Shown here in pieces: positions 53,211 through 61,631 of a stretch of 64,000 bases of DNA. Where the stretch lies: positions 1-64,000 of the forward strand of contig NZ_CP073079.1 in NCBI RefSeq assembly GCF_018135625.1, given 5' to 3'. Every line of letters starts with the position of its first letter. The stretch's first letter is position 1. The DNA is from Phenylobacterium montanum (lineage in GTDB: Bacteria; Pseudomonadota; Alphaproteobacteria; Caulobacterales; Caulobacteraceae). The notes under the pieces were generated by a model. It worked only from the letters and a program-made list of their open reading frames with translations, ran no database searches and was not told where the DNA came from. The position numbers were made by a program, and so were the translations under genes.

Positions 53211-53919
53211 GTCCTTCAGTTCCGCCGGCCTCGCGCTGGCCCTCGTCCTGACGGCGACGGCGCCGCCGCCGGTCGCCCACGCCCAGATGGCGGTGATCGA
53301 CGTCAAGGCGATCCTGCAGGCCGAGCAGCAGGTCACCAACAGCCTCACCCAGATTCAGCGCCTGGAGTCGCAACTCACCAACCAGGCGGCCATGCTGCAG
53401 AAGCTGCAGACCGACGTCACCGGGCCGATCGCGCAGATCGCCAGCCAGGCGACCGGCATCCTGCAGCAGGCGCAGGGCATCGGCTACGGCGCCCAGAATG
53501 TCGCCCAGCAATATGCCACGCTCTACCCCTCGACCATGCCCGGCGCGAGCCTCGCCACCACCCAGGCCTCCCTCGCGAGCTGGCGCCAGAACAATGCGCT
53601 GGCCCTGCAACAGGCGCTGCAGATGCAGAACGCCATCGCCCAGGGTCAGCCGATCACCTCGGCCCAGGTGGCGAGCGCGGTCAGCGCCTCCCAGGGCGCG
53701 GCGGGCCAGACCTCGGCGATCCAGGCCACCAACCAGCTGCTGGCCACGGTGACCGCCCAGCTCACCGAACTGCAGAACCTGCTGATCACCCAGGCCCGGG
53801 CCGAGCAGACCCTCGCAGCCCAGGTCCAGGCGTCCCAGGCGACTGGCGAGGCGGACAGCCAGCGCTTCTGGGCCACCACGCCGCCCGCGAGCCGCGTTCA
53901 GAACCCGGACAAGCTGTGA
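53203..53919 (+). CDS. trbJ: TrbJ/VirB5 family protein
   Basis: This 238-residue protein has a signal peptide (FSSAGLALALVLTATAPPPV, cleavage near AHAQ) and a helical, Gln-rich mature part (ILQAEQQVTNSLTQIQRLES, then QASQATGEADSQRFWATTPP), typical of TrbJ, a minor pilus component. It starts at ATG 53203, overlapping the previous gene. It overlaps trbK by one base. Confidence 0.9.
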   Translation: MRRSFSSAGLALALVLTATAPPPVAHAQMAVIDVKAILQAEQQVTNSLTQIQRLESQLTNQAAMLQKLQTDVTGPIAQIASQATGILQQAQGIGYGAQNVAQQYATLYPSTMPGASLATTQASLASWRQNNALALQQALQMQNAIAQGQPITSAQVASAVSASQGAAGQTSAIQATNQLLATVTAQLTELQNLLITQARAEQTLAAQVQASQATGEADSQRFWATTPPASRVQNPDKL

Positions 53920-54188
53920 TGCGCGCCCGTCTCGTCATTGCGCTGGGCCTCGCCGCGGCCGCCCTGGCCGCCTGCTCCCAGCCGGTCCCGACCCACGACA
54001 AGGCCTATTACGCCCAGCACGACGCCGAGCGGGCGACGCAGCTGGCGGCCTGCCAGAACGATCCCGGCCGCCTCGCCGCGACGCCCAATTGCGTCAACGC
54101 CCAGTCGGCCGACGCCGATGGCCATGCCTCGAAGTTCTACGACGTGGCCAAGCCTGCCCCGCGCGTCGCCGACCCCGGGAAACTGTAG
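53919..54188 (+). CDS. EexN/TrbK entry-exclusion lipoprotein
   Basis: This 89-residue lipoprotein has a lipobox ending AALAACSQP and a mature part with DKAYYAQHDAERATQLAACQ and DPGRLAATPNCVNAQSADAD, the pattern of EexN/TrbK entry-exclusion proteins that block redundant conjugation into cells already carrying the element. Two cysteines may be disulfide-bonded. It starts at ATG 53919, sharing a base with the trbJ stop. Confidence 0.88.
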   Translation: MRARLVIALGLAAAALAACSQPVPTHDKAYYAQHDAERATQLAACQNDPGRLAATPNCVNAQSADADGHASKFYDVAKPAPRVADPGKL

Positions 54189-54200
54189 GAGACCCGGACC

Positions 54201-55493
54201 GTGGCGACTGCCGATCCCGCCGTCCTCGACGATTTTCTCAACAAGTTCCGCAGCCAGGTAGACGCTGGGTTCGGGCTGATCCAGGGCGACGTTTCGGCCA
54301 CGCTGGCCAGCCTGGTGGTGATCTCGATCGTGATCACCGCGTTGATGTGGGCCATCGACGAGAACCAGAACGTCCTGGCGTCGCTGGTGCGCAAGATCCT
54401 CCTGGTCGGGTTCTTCGCCTTCCTGGTTGCGCAGTGGCCGACCCTGACCAAGACCGTGGTCAACGGGTTTGCCGCCCTGGGCCTGAAGGCCGGCGGCGGG
54501 GGTATGTCCCTCTCGACCTTCACCACCTCGCCCTCCCAGATCGTCATGGCCGGCATCAAGGTGATCGCCGGGCTGATGCAGTACGTGAAGAAGATCTCGC
54601 CCGGGCCCATCGAGTTCTTCGCCCACATCGACGTGGTGGCCATGGCCATCGTCGCCGCGATCGGCATCCTGATCGCCTTCGTGATCCTGGCAGTCGAAAT
54701 CGTCGTCACGATCATCGAATTCCACATCGTCACCCTCGTGGCCTTCGTCACCGTCCCGTTCGGGGTGCTGACCCAGACCTCGTTCATGAGCGAGCGGGCC
54801 ATCGGCTACGTGGTTTCCGTCGGGATCAAGCTGATGGCCCTGGCGATCGTGGTCAGCCTGGGGACCACGGTGTTCGACAACTACAGCGTCTCCCCGGACC
54901 CCGGCATCGGCGAGGACGTCGGCTTGCTGCTCGCCGCCGTGGTCATGGTCATGTTGGCGCTGAAGATCCCCGCCATCGCCGCGGCCCTGATCTCCGGTGG
55001 CCCGCAGCTGAGTTCCGGCGGAGCCTTGATGGGCGCCGCGGGTGTTGCGGCTGGCGTCGCCGGCGCGGGCCTGGCCATGCGCGCCGTTGGCGGCGCGGTC
55101 GCCTCCGGCTGGGCGGCGGGCGGCGGCCAGGTCGCGGCCGCCCGCAGCGCCGCGGGCGCGATCCCCTCTGGCGGCGGGTCTGCGCCGACACCGGGCGGCG
55201 GCCCTGGCGCGGCCGATTTCGCGCGCGCCCCGGTGTCCTCGGCCGTCTCGAGCCTGCGCTCGGCGGGTGGGCGCCTGTTCGGCGCGGGCATGGCTGAAGG
55301 CGGGTCCGACGACGAGGCTCCGCCGCCGCCGTCCCCGGCCGACACGGTGGCGCGCGCCGAGGCGCGGCGCAGCGGCCTTGCGGCGGCGGCGCAGACCGCG
55401 GCGGCCACGGCCGCCCAGGGTGAGGAGAGCGGCGCCGGCATGAGCGCCACGCCGATCCCTCCCGAAGAGCCCCCGACCGGCGCCGGGACCTAG
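54201..55493 (+). CDS. trbL: TrbL/VirB6 family protein
   Basis: This 430-residue polytopic inner-membrane protein starts with GTG 54201. It has about six helices in the first 260 residues (LVVISIVITALMWAIDEN, VVAMAIVAAIGILIAFVILA, VVTIIEFHIVTLVAFVTVPF), then a long Ala/Gly/Pro-rich C-terminal tail, as in TrbL. It forms part of the inner-membrane channel. The tail is low in complexity. Confidence 0.9.
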   Translation: MATADPAVLDDFLNKFRSQVDAGFGLIQGDVSATLASLVVISIVITALMWAIDENQNVLASLVRKILLVGFFAFLVAQWPTLTKTVVNGFAALGLKAGGGGMSLSTFTTSPSQIVMAGIKVIAGLMQYVKKISPGPIEFFAHIDVVAMAIVAAIGILIAFVILAVEIVVTIIEFHIVTLVAFVTVPFGVLTQTSFMSERAIGYVVSVGIKLMALAIVVSLGTTVFDNYSVSPDPGIGEDVGLLLAAVVMVMLALKIPAIAAALISGGPQLSSGGALMGAAGVAAGVAGAGLAMRAVGGAVASGWAAGGGQVAAARSAAGAIPSGGGSAPTPGGGPGAADFARAPVSSAVSSLRSAGGRLFGAGMAEGGSDDEAPPPPSPADTVARAEARRSGLAAAAQTAAATAAQGEESGAGMSATPIPPEEPPTGAGT

Positions 55494-55506
55494 AGGACCT
55501 GAATCG

Positions 55507-56190
55507 ATGAATCCCTTCCGACGCCCAAACGACCACTACGGCAGCTCGGCGCCTGTGGAGACGCCCTATCAGCGGGCCAGCCAGGAGTGGGACCGCCGCA
55601 TCGGCGCCCCCGTGATTCAGGCGCGCAACTGGCGGCTGATGGCCTTCGCCGGCTGGGCGGTGGCGGCCTTGGCGGTCGGCGGCCTGATCTACCAGGGCAG
55701 CAACACCCGCATCGCCACCTACGTCATACCGATCGACAAATATGGCCGACCGGGGCGGATCGAGATGGCGGGGCGCACCTACACTCCCTCCTCCGCCGAG
55801 GTCGGCTATTTCCTGGCCGACTGGGTGACGCGCACGCGGTCCAAGAGCATCGACCCCATCGTCATCCGGGACAACTGGACCGGCGCCTATCGATTCGTGG
55901 TCGGGCCGGCGATCGGCCAGCTCAACGACTATGCCAAGACCCACGATCCCTTCGCCAACGCCGGCAGCCAGGCGGTCAGCGTTGAGGTCGTCTCGGTCCT
56001 CCAGCGCAGCCCCGCCACTTACCAGGTGCAGTGGCGCGAGACGACCTTCGACCAGGGGGTCAGCTCCAGCACCGTCAACTGGACCGGCCTGTTCACCACC
56101 AAGATCGACCCGCCGAAAAACGAGGCAGACCTCAGGGCCAATCCGCTCGGCGTCTTCATCACCGCCTTCCAGTGGAGTCGCGAGCTATGA
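55507..56190 (+). CDS. trbF: TrbF/VirB8 family protein
   Basis: This 227-residue protein has a short cytoplasmic start (RRPNDHYGSSAPVETPYQRA), one membrane helix (NWRLMAFAGWAVAALAVGGL) and a periplasmic VirB8-like domain ending with VQWRETTFDQGVSSSTVNWT and LRANPLGVFITAFQWSREL. It is a T4SS assembly factor. It overlaps trbG by 4 bases (ATGA). Confidence 0.92.
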   Translation: MNPFRRPNDHYGSSAPVETPYQRASQEWDRRIGAPVIQARNWRLMAFAGWAVAALAVGGLIYQGSNTRIATYVIPIDKYGRPGRIEMAGRTYTPSSAEVGYFLADWVTRTRSKSIDPIVIRDNWTGAYRFVVGPAIGQLNDYAKTHDPFANAGSQAVSVEVVSVLQRSPATYQVQWRETTFDQGVSSSTVNWTGLFTTKIDPPKNEADLRANPLGVFITAFQWSREL

Positions 56191-57158
56191 GCCTCATCCG
56201 CAAGATTCCTGTGCGTCCGACGCAAAGCCTTTGCGTGGCGGCCGCCCTGGCCATCGTCGGCGACGCTTCGGCCCAGACGCCCACGGCGCTGACGCCCAAC
56301 CCGCCCCCGGCCCGGGCGCCGGCGGCTGGCGCGGCCGTCGCCCCGATCACACCCACGGCGCCCACGCCCCGCGTCCATCGGATCCGGCGCGGCCCGCCGC
56401 CGCCCGGCTTTGCGGCGGTGACCGCGGCCAACGCCGGCGCGCGGGCCTATGCCACCCCCGACGCCTACATCAATGCGGTCCTGTTCTACGACTATGAGGC
56501 GGGGCGGATTTACACGCTGCAGACCAGCCCCCGGTTCCTGACCACGGTGCTGCTGCGGCCCGGCGAGAAGCTGATCGCCAAGGCCGCCGGCGACACGGTG
56601 CGCTGGGTGCTGGGCGAGACCGTCCAGGGCAGCGGCGCCAACCAGCAGGTGGTGGTGCTGATCAAGCCAATCCGCGGCGGCCTGAAGACCAATGTGGTGT
56701 TGACGACCGACCAGCGGACCTACCTGCTGGAGGCGGTCAGCCGCGAGGGCGGGACCTACACCAGCGCGATCAGCTGGAACTACCCGCAGGAGCAGATGCA
56801 GGCCCTGGCCGCGGCCCAGGCCGCCCAGGCGCAGAGCGTGGTGGCCCCGACGCTGGCCATCGACCAGCTGCACTTCGACTACAAGGTCGAGGCCATCCAC
56901 ATGAAGCCGCCGCGCTGGCAGCCGCTGCGGGTCTTCGACGATGGGCTGAAGACCTACATCCAGTTCCCGGTGAACATGGCCGCCACCGACGCTCCGCCCC
57001 TGTTCCTGGTCGGCCCGGGCGGCACGGCCCAGCTGGTCAACTACCGCTTCCTCAACGGCTACTATGTGGTCGACCGCCTGGTCGACGTCGCCGAGCTGCG
57101 GCTGGGCGAAAAGCCCCAGCAGGTCGTGCGGATCACCCGCACGGCGCGGAAGGGGTAG
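56187..57158 (+). CDS. trbG: TrbG/VirB9 family protein
   Basis: This 323-residue periplasmic protein has a signal peptide (SLCVAAALAIVGDASAQTPT), a Pro-rich linker, then VirB9 blocks DAYINAVLFYDYEAGRIYTL, TVLLRPGEKL and the C-terminal GGTAQLVNYRFLNGYYVVDR. It forms the outer-membrane-linked ring of the T4SS with TrbI. It starts at ATG 56187 inside the end of trbF. Confidence 0.92.
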   Translation: MSLIRKIPVRPTQSLCVAAALAIVGDASAQTPTALTPNPPPARAPAAGAAVAPITPTAPTPRVHRIRRGPPPPGFAAVTAANAGARAYATPDAYINAVLFYDYEAGRIYTLQTSPRFLTTVLLRPGEKLIAKAAGDTVRWVLGETVQGSGANQQVVVLIKPIRGGLKTNVVLTTDQRTYLLEAVSREGGTYTSAISWNYPQEQMQALAAAQAAQAQSVVAPTLAIDQLHFDYKVEAIHMKPPRWQPLRVFDDGLKTYIQFPVNMAATDAPPLFLVGPGGTAQLVNYRFLNGYYVVDRLVDVAELRLGEKPQQVVRITRTARKG

Positions 57159-57162
57159 GCCG

Positions 57163-58383
57163 ATGACCTACCTTCCGCCCGACCGTCCGATCGGCGAGGC
57201 GCCGTCCTCGACCAAGGCCTCGGCCGAGAGCGTGCTGGCCGCGCCGCGCCTGCCCGTCACCCGATGGAATCGCCGCTACCTGGTGGCCGGCGCCGGTGCG
57301 CTGGCCGCGATCGTGGCGGCGGGGTTCTACATCGGCTTCGGCGGCGCCAACCGGCCGGCGCCAAAACAGAGCGCCGCCCAGACCACGGCGGACACCGCGC
57401 CCACCACGCCGGCCTTCGCCACCCGGTACGCCGCCGGCTACGGCGATCCCGCCGTGCGGGCGGCCGACGCCCCCGGGACCGTGGCCCTGCCGCCGCCCGG
57501 CGCAACAGGGGGCGTGGGCGCCGGCGCATCGCCTGCCGCCCAGACCCGGGTGGATCCCGCCGTGCAGCAGGCGCGCGACCAGGCGGTCGCCGCGCGTGGC
57601 TCGGGGCCGTTCTTTGCGGCCCAGGCGCAGGCCGGCGGTGGGGCGCCCGAGGCGGCCGCGCCAGTGACCCTCGCCGAGGCGCAGCCGGGCGCGGCGCCGG
57701 TCACACCCGCGCCCGACGTGCAACCGGCCAACGGCCAGGGTGGCAAGGCGCAGTTCCTGGCCACGGCCCGGACGGAGGACTACCTCGCCACGCCGCTGCG
57801 GCCGCCGGCCAGCCCCTGGGAGGTCAAGGCCGGCACGGTCATTCCGGCGGCCCTGATCACCGCGCTCAACTCCGATCTGCCGGGCGAGGTGATCGCCCAG
57901 GTCACCGAGCCGATCTACGACCACGCCACGGGCCGCACCGTCCTGATCCCACAGGGCTCGCGGCTGATCGGCCGCTACGACAGCCAGATCGCCTACGGCC
58001 AGGAGCGGGCCCTGATCGCCTGGAACAGGATCATCATGCCCGACGGCCGATCCATCAACATCGGCTCGATGAGCGGCGGCGACCTCACGGGCGCCGCCGG
58101 CCTCAAGGACCAGGTCGACGGCCATTTTTGGCAGCTGGCGCGCGGCATCCTGCTCTCTACCGTCTTCAGCGTCGGCGCCGCCTCGGCGCAGGACGCCAGC
58201 GCCCGCAGCTCCGGCGAGCTGGTGCTTAACAGCGCCTCGTCCGGCATCTCCACCGGAGCCCAGCAGGTGGGTCAGCAGATCACGTCGCGCGACCTCAATC
58301 GCCAGCCGACCATCAAGGTGCGCGCCGGCTGGCCGCTCCGCGTCCTGGTCAACAAGGACATGATCCTGGCGCCCTACCCCTGA
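57163..58383 (+). CDS. trbI: TrbI/VirB10 family protein
   Basis: This 406-residue protein spans both membranes in the T4SS core. It has one inner-membrane helix (YLVAGAGALAAIVAAGFYIG), a Pro/Ala-rich linker, then the VirB10 barrel region with KAGTVIPAALITALNSDLPG, TVLIPQGSRLIGRYDSQIAY and PTIKVRAGWPLRVLVNKDMI. It starts at ATG 57163, 4 bases after trbG. It ends the core trb operon. Confidence 0.93.
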   Translation: MTYLPPDRPIGEAPSSTKASAESVLAAPRLPVTRWNRRYLVAGAGALAAIVAAGFYIGFGGANRPAPKQSAAQTTADTAPTTPAFATRYAAGYGDPAVRAADAPGTVALPPPGATGGVGAGASPAAQTRVDPAVQQARDQAVAARGSGPFFAAQAQAGGGAPEAAAPVTLAEAQPGAAPVTPAPDVQPANGQGGKAQFLATARTEDYLATPLRPPASPWEVKAGTVIPAALITALNSDLPGEVIAQVTEPIYDHATGRTVLIPQGSRLIGRYDSQIAYGQERALIAWNRIIMPDGRSINIGSMSGGDLTGAAGLKDQVDGHFWQLARGILLSTVFSVGAASAQDASARSSGELVLNSASSGISTGAQQVGQQITSRDLNRQPTIKVRAGWPLRVLVNKDMILAPYP

Positions 58384-58392
58384 GGCCGGCCG

Positions 58393-58728
58393 ATGACATC
58401 GCGCAGCTGCAAACTAGGGCTCGTCCTGCCTGTGGGCCTGCACGAGCAGATGGCCGCCGTGGCAGGTGGCTCGGCAACGGGGCCGCCGCCGCGTGGGGCC
58501 ATTCAGGACCTCTATGCTCGGGCCTTCACCGCGCTCCTGGAGGACCTAGACGCGGGCCAGCCGGTCGTCTTCGCCGCGGTGCGCGGCGCCAAGGCCCGGG
58601 TGACGCTGCGGTTGCCGGACGCGCTGTGCGCCCGGATCCGCGCGCGACTGGAGCCGCTGAACCTGAAGCTGACCGACTTCGCCTGCGCAGCGGTCCAGCG
58701 AACCCTTTCCCCCCACGATGGAGGCTGA
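58393..58728 (+). CDS. Hypothetical protein after trbI
   Basis: This 111-residue protein has no family I can name. The C-terminal half (VTLRLPDALCARIRARLEPL then NLKLTDFACAAVQRTL) reads as a ribbon-helix-helix-like fold: a strand followed by two helices. If so it may bind DNA. It starts 9 bases after trbI and its end overlaps the ribosome-binding site of the DUF2274 gene, so it is in the trb operon. Confidence 0.6.
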   Translation: MTSRSCKLGLVLPVGLHEQMAAVAGGSATGPPPRGAIQDLYARAFTALLEDLDAGQPVVFAAVRGAKARVTLRLPDALCARIRARLEPLNLKLTDFACAAVQRTLSPHDGG

Positions 58729-58729
58729 C

Positions 58730-58984
58730 ATGGCCAAGGCGGCGACCCCGACCCTCGCGCTCCCCAAGATCGACCTGGAAGAAAAGCTGCTCGACGTGCG
58801 CCTGCGTCTGAAGGGCAAGGCCGCCATCGACCTGGCCGACTATCAGCGCGCCTACGCGGCGACCAATGGTCATCCGGTCGAGCCTGAGCCACTCATCCAG
58901 CACATCCTCGCGGCCTTCATCGAGGCCGATCGCGGCTTCCAGGCCTGGCGCAAAGCCAACCCGCCGCAGGAGCCAAAAGCCTGA
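58730..58984 (+). CDS. DUF2274-domain protein
   Basis: This 84-residue protein matches DUF2274, common after trbI in alphaproteobacterial Trb operons: LEEKLLDVRLRLKGKAAIDL, DYQRAYAATNGHPVEPEPLI and QHILAAFIEADRGFQAWRK. I chose ATG 58730 because GGAGG (58720-58724) is ideally spaced before it; ATG 58718 has no such site. It may regulate transfer genes; no function is established that I know of. Confidence 0.78.
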   Translation: MAKAATPTLALPKIDLEEKLLDVRLRLKGKAAIDLADYQRAYAATNGHPVEPEPLIQHILAAFIEADRGFQAWRKANPPQEPKA

Positions 58985-59191
58985 GGTCAGCCCGCCTTGG
59001 CCGGGCCCTCGATTCTCGATTCGCAGCAAGATCATAGAGTCGCGCCGCGTGCGCCGTTTCAGAGGTTTTGGCGCATGGGGCGCCCTTTGGCGGCGGACAG
59101 ACTCATCCCAGGCTCCACCATGCCGAATCGCGCGTGCCGCGCGCGACGCGGCGCGCCTTGGAGAGACCGATGACTTAGCGAGATGAGGCCC

Positions 59192-59230
59192 AAAACGGCG
59201 AAAGCCCCCGACGGCAATCGGAGGCTCTCG
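59192..59230 (+). repeat. Covarying hairpin repeat, copy A
   Basis: This 39-base unit has the same 18-base left flank (AAAACGGCGAAAGCCCCC) and 11-base right flank (GGAGGCTCTCG) as copy B. The stem is AGCC-C-CCGA / TCGG-A-GGCT with loop CGGCAA. In copy B the stem end is CCAG/CTGG instead: both sides change together, keeping pairing. Confidence 0.75.
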
Positions 59231-59402
59231 TGAAATTCGATCAAGTCGCGTGGTGGCGGCGTTTGATGGGGACAGGCTAGGCGTTTCGTTTTTGGCGTCA
59301 AGACCCCAAACGCTTCCCTGCGGCCGTCGAACGACACACGCCGGCGCGGACCTCGTCCTGGGAAAGGACGACCCCATGCCCTCCCCCTGACCCCTTTTGA
59401 CC

Positions 59403-59471
59403 GGGCGCGATCGCGCCCGCGATCCAAGCGCCTAGGCCTCGCCTGGGCGTCAACGCCCGGCCTTGGCCGGG
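59403..59471. repeat. Run of three perfect palindromes
   Basis: GGGCGCGATCGCGCCC (59403-59418), GGGCGT-CA-ACGCCC (59445-59458) and CCCGGCC-TT-GGCCGGG (59456-59471) lie within 69 bases. They may be protein-binding sites or hairpins in a replication or transfer origin. Confidence 0.65.
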
Positions 59472-59510
59472 ATCAGCCAGGAATTGATCCGTGACCTAAG
59501 ACGAGACCCT

Positions 59511-59549
59511 AAAACGGCGAAAGCCCCCAGTTGGCGCTGGAGGCTCTCG
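59511..59549 (+). repeat. Covarying hairpin repeat, copy B
   Basis: Second copy of the 39-base unit, 319 bases after copy A, with stem AGCC-C-CCAG / CTGG-A-GGCT and loop TTGGCG. It ends 154 bases before the rep-like ATG. Confidence 0.75.
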
Positions 59550-59703
59550 GATATCGCAGGCGCCGTTGTGAGAGGCGGCAAATCAACCGGTCCAAACTAG
59601 GGGGCGTTTTTAACGTCGTCAAGGACCGGACGGGACCCCTTTGTCCCGAAATCCTGCCGGTTTCAGCCCGTGAATCGGCCTCGTCCCGACCCGAAGGGAC
59701 ATC

Positions 59704-61134
59704 ATGCAAACCGCACATTCCGTGGAATGGCGGCCCGGCTTCGCCAAGCGCGCAGACAACTTCGAGGAAGTCTGTGCGAAGGCCGAGGCCTGGCGCTGGC
59801 GGCCGGGCGACTCCATCGCCCGCGTGGCCGCCGCCGTGCTCAAGGGCACGCCGATGCTGACGACGCCGCAGCGCCTGACGCTGCTGCTGTACGTCGAGCA
59901 CCTCAACCAGGACCGCCTGGAGCAGGACATCGCCTGCGTCTGGCCGTCCACGGGCCTGATCGCCGAGTACCTCGGCTGCAGCGAGAGCCAGGCCCGGACC
60001 AATCGGCGTGGCCTGGAGGCGGCCGGCTTCATGGTGCGGGACTACAATCGCGCCAACCGGCCGGCCGGGCTCGAGGCCTACGACCTTCGCCCGCTGTTGG
60101 CCCGCCTCGACGAACTGGAGGCGGTCGACGCCGCGATCCGCGGGGCGATTGCCGCCCGCAGGGCCTTGCAGTCGGAAGCGGTAGCCTTCCCGACAAAATA
60201 TAGCGCCCAGGCGCCAGAATCCCGGCGCCTAGAACAGTCCCAAAAGAACTTTAGTTATCCTGTACCCGAGAAGGACGCGGGTTCCCCGCGAAGTTATTCC
60301 GAGAAGCGGCCCGCTGCGCGGCCCGAGCGCGGAAGGACCAACGGATCCTCGGGCCAACCCCAGCGCACCGGCACGGTCCGCGCCCTTGGCTCTCCAGGGG
60401 GAGCCAGCGGTTTCGCCGGCGCGAATCTTGGACCCTCGGTGCACGCGGAAATGGTCCGCCAGGAGCTTCAGAGCGCCGTGCGCATCTGTCCGAGGCTCGC
60501 CCCGCTGGTCCCGGATCACGTCCTGAAAGACCCGTCCACGGCCACGCCGGAAGACGCCGCCCGGATCGCCGCCGCGGCGCCGTTGCTGCTGCCGGACCCG
60601 GAACGGAACAACAGCCTGTCGGTGCAGTGGGGATGGGCCCGCCACGGCATCCGCGTGGTCACCATGCTGGCCATCGCGCTGGAGGACCCCGAGGTCCGAA
60701 GCCCCTGCGCCTACTTCGGCGCCTTCGCCACCAAGCCGTCTGGCGGCGTGCCGGACCTGCGGCTCAACCTGGCCAGGATCCTGAAGCAGAAGGGGGAGAT
60801 CCCGCCGGCCGAGATCACCCCGGCCCCGCGGCCGGAGGCGGTGTTCGAGCCGCAGCCTGAGCTGCCGCCGTTGATGTTTGCGCCCGGCGCCGAGGACGCG
60901 CCCTGGCCTGAGATCAACGCCGAGGTCCGGCGGCTGATCCGGGACGGCGCCCATGGCAGCTGGTTCAACCGGATCGGATTCCACGGCATCGTCGACGGGG
61001 TGCTGACGCTTTCGACGCCGACCGGCATCGCCGCCGATCGGATCAAACGGGACTACGTCGAGGCGATCAAGATGGCCGCCGAGACCGTCGGGGTCTTCGT
61101 CGACCGGGTGGTGTTGATGGTGAGGAAACGGTGA
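59704..61134 (+). CDS. Replication initiator-like protein (RepC-like HTH N-terminus, DnaA domain I-like C-terminus)
   Basis: This 476-residue protein starts at ATG 59704. The N-terminal 120 residues resemble plasmid RepC HTH domains (MLTTPQRLTLLLYVEHLNQD, STGLIAEYLGCSESQARTNR). A long polar linker follows (about 160-240). The last 80 residues (WPEINAEVRRLIRDGAHGSW, FHGIVDGVLTLSTPTGIAAD, RIKRDYVEAIKMAAETVGVF) match the N-terminal domain of DnaA. It probably initiates replication of the element, perhaps from the structured region just upstream, and may recruit host DnaB or DnaA partners. Confidence 0.72.
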   Translation: MQTAHSVEWRPGFAKRADNFEEVCAKAEAWRWRPGDSIARVAAAVLKGTPMLTTPQRLTLLLYVEHLNQDRLEQDIACVWPSTGLIAEYLGCSESQARTNRRGLEAAGFMVRDYNRANRPAGLEAYDLRPLLARLDELEAVDAAIRGAIAARRALQSEAVAFPTKYSAQAPESRRLEQSQKNFSYPVPEKDAGSPRSYSEKRPAARPERGRTNGSSGQPQRTGTVRALGSPGGASGFAGANLGPSVHAEMVRQELQSAVRICPRLAPLVPDHVLKDPSTATPEDAARIAAAAPLLLPDPERNNSLSVQWGWARHGIRVVTMLAIALEDPEVRSPCAYFGAFATKPSGGVPDLRLNLARILKQKGEIPPAEITPAPRPEAVFEPQPELPPLMFAPGAEDAPWPEINAEVRRLIRDGAHGSWFNRIGFHGIVDGVLTLSTPTGIAADRIKRDYVEAIKMAAETVGVFVDRVVLMVRKR

Positions 61135-61269
61135 GGCGAGCGCCTTGGCGGTGTTCCCCGAGCACTGGCCGCGTGGCGGGTGACCGACGTCGCCATGCCA
61201 CCGCCTCGGAACTGAGCTGTGCGGATGGACCTTGGCCGGGTTGCTGTTCGGCTGGCTCGATTGGCCAGA

Positions 61270-61602
61270 TCACGCCATCCACGCGGCGCGTTCCTCCGCG
61301 ACCTTCGCATCGGTTTCACACGCCACAGCTTTCGCCAGTTTTCCGGCGCCACGGTACTGTCGCGCGGCAACTTTCAATTCTATCGCGCTCTTTAGCCAGT
61401 CCTGTTTCGACCAATGCGGCTTAGTACGTATGAGCTCAGGATCAACATGGCATTCGGTAACGATCCACTCTTCTAAGTCCCACCTCCTCGCGCCTTGCGG
61501 CAAGCGTTTTACCTTCGCCACGAAGGCCATAATCTTATCGTTGAGCGCAGCTATCTGACCGGGCAGCTCGTCGAGTTGTTTTTTGAGCTCTTGGTCTTTC
61601 AT
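61270..61602 (-). CDS. Small hypothetical protein, helical
   Basis: This 110-residue protein starts at ATG 61602 (MKDQELKKQLDELPGQIAAL) and has an N-terminal coiled-coil-like helix, RWDLEEWIVTECHVDPEL in the middle and a Lys/Ala-rich helix at the end. The longer open frame upstream runs through the next gene and is unlikely. It lies in a three-gene minus-strand group. Function unknown. Confidence 0.62.
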   Translation of the reverse strand: MKDQELKKQLDELPGQIAALNDKIMAFVAKVKRLPQGARRWDLEEWIVTECHVDPELIRTKPHWSKQDWLKSAIELKVAARQYRGAGKLAKAVACETDAKVAEERAAWMA

Positions 61603-61631
61603 GGCCCGGACCTTAGCAGGGTGGTTGCCGA

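Larger units (their letters stand above)
58985..59703. other. Gene-free region upstream of the replication initiator, origin candidate
   Basis: No convincing gene lies in these 719 bases. The region holds two covarying hairpin repeats (59192-59230 and 59511-59549) and a run of three perfect GC-rich palindromes (59403-59471). This structure density immediately upstream of a rep-like gene suggests a replication or transfer origin, or antisense RNA control of rep. Confidence 0.55.

Noticed and set aside
59192-59549. CRISPR array
   Set aside because: Only two repeat units 319 bases apart exist, with a covarying stem inside the repeat rather than variable spacers. No cas gene is present; the Cas4-like nuclease at 5004 belongs to the dpd block.
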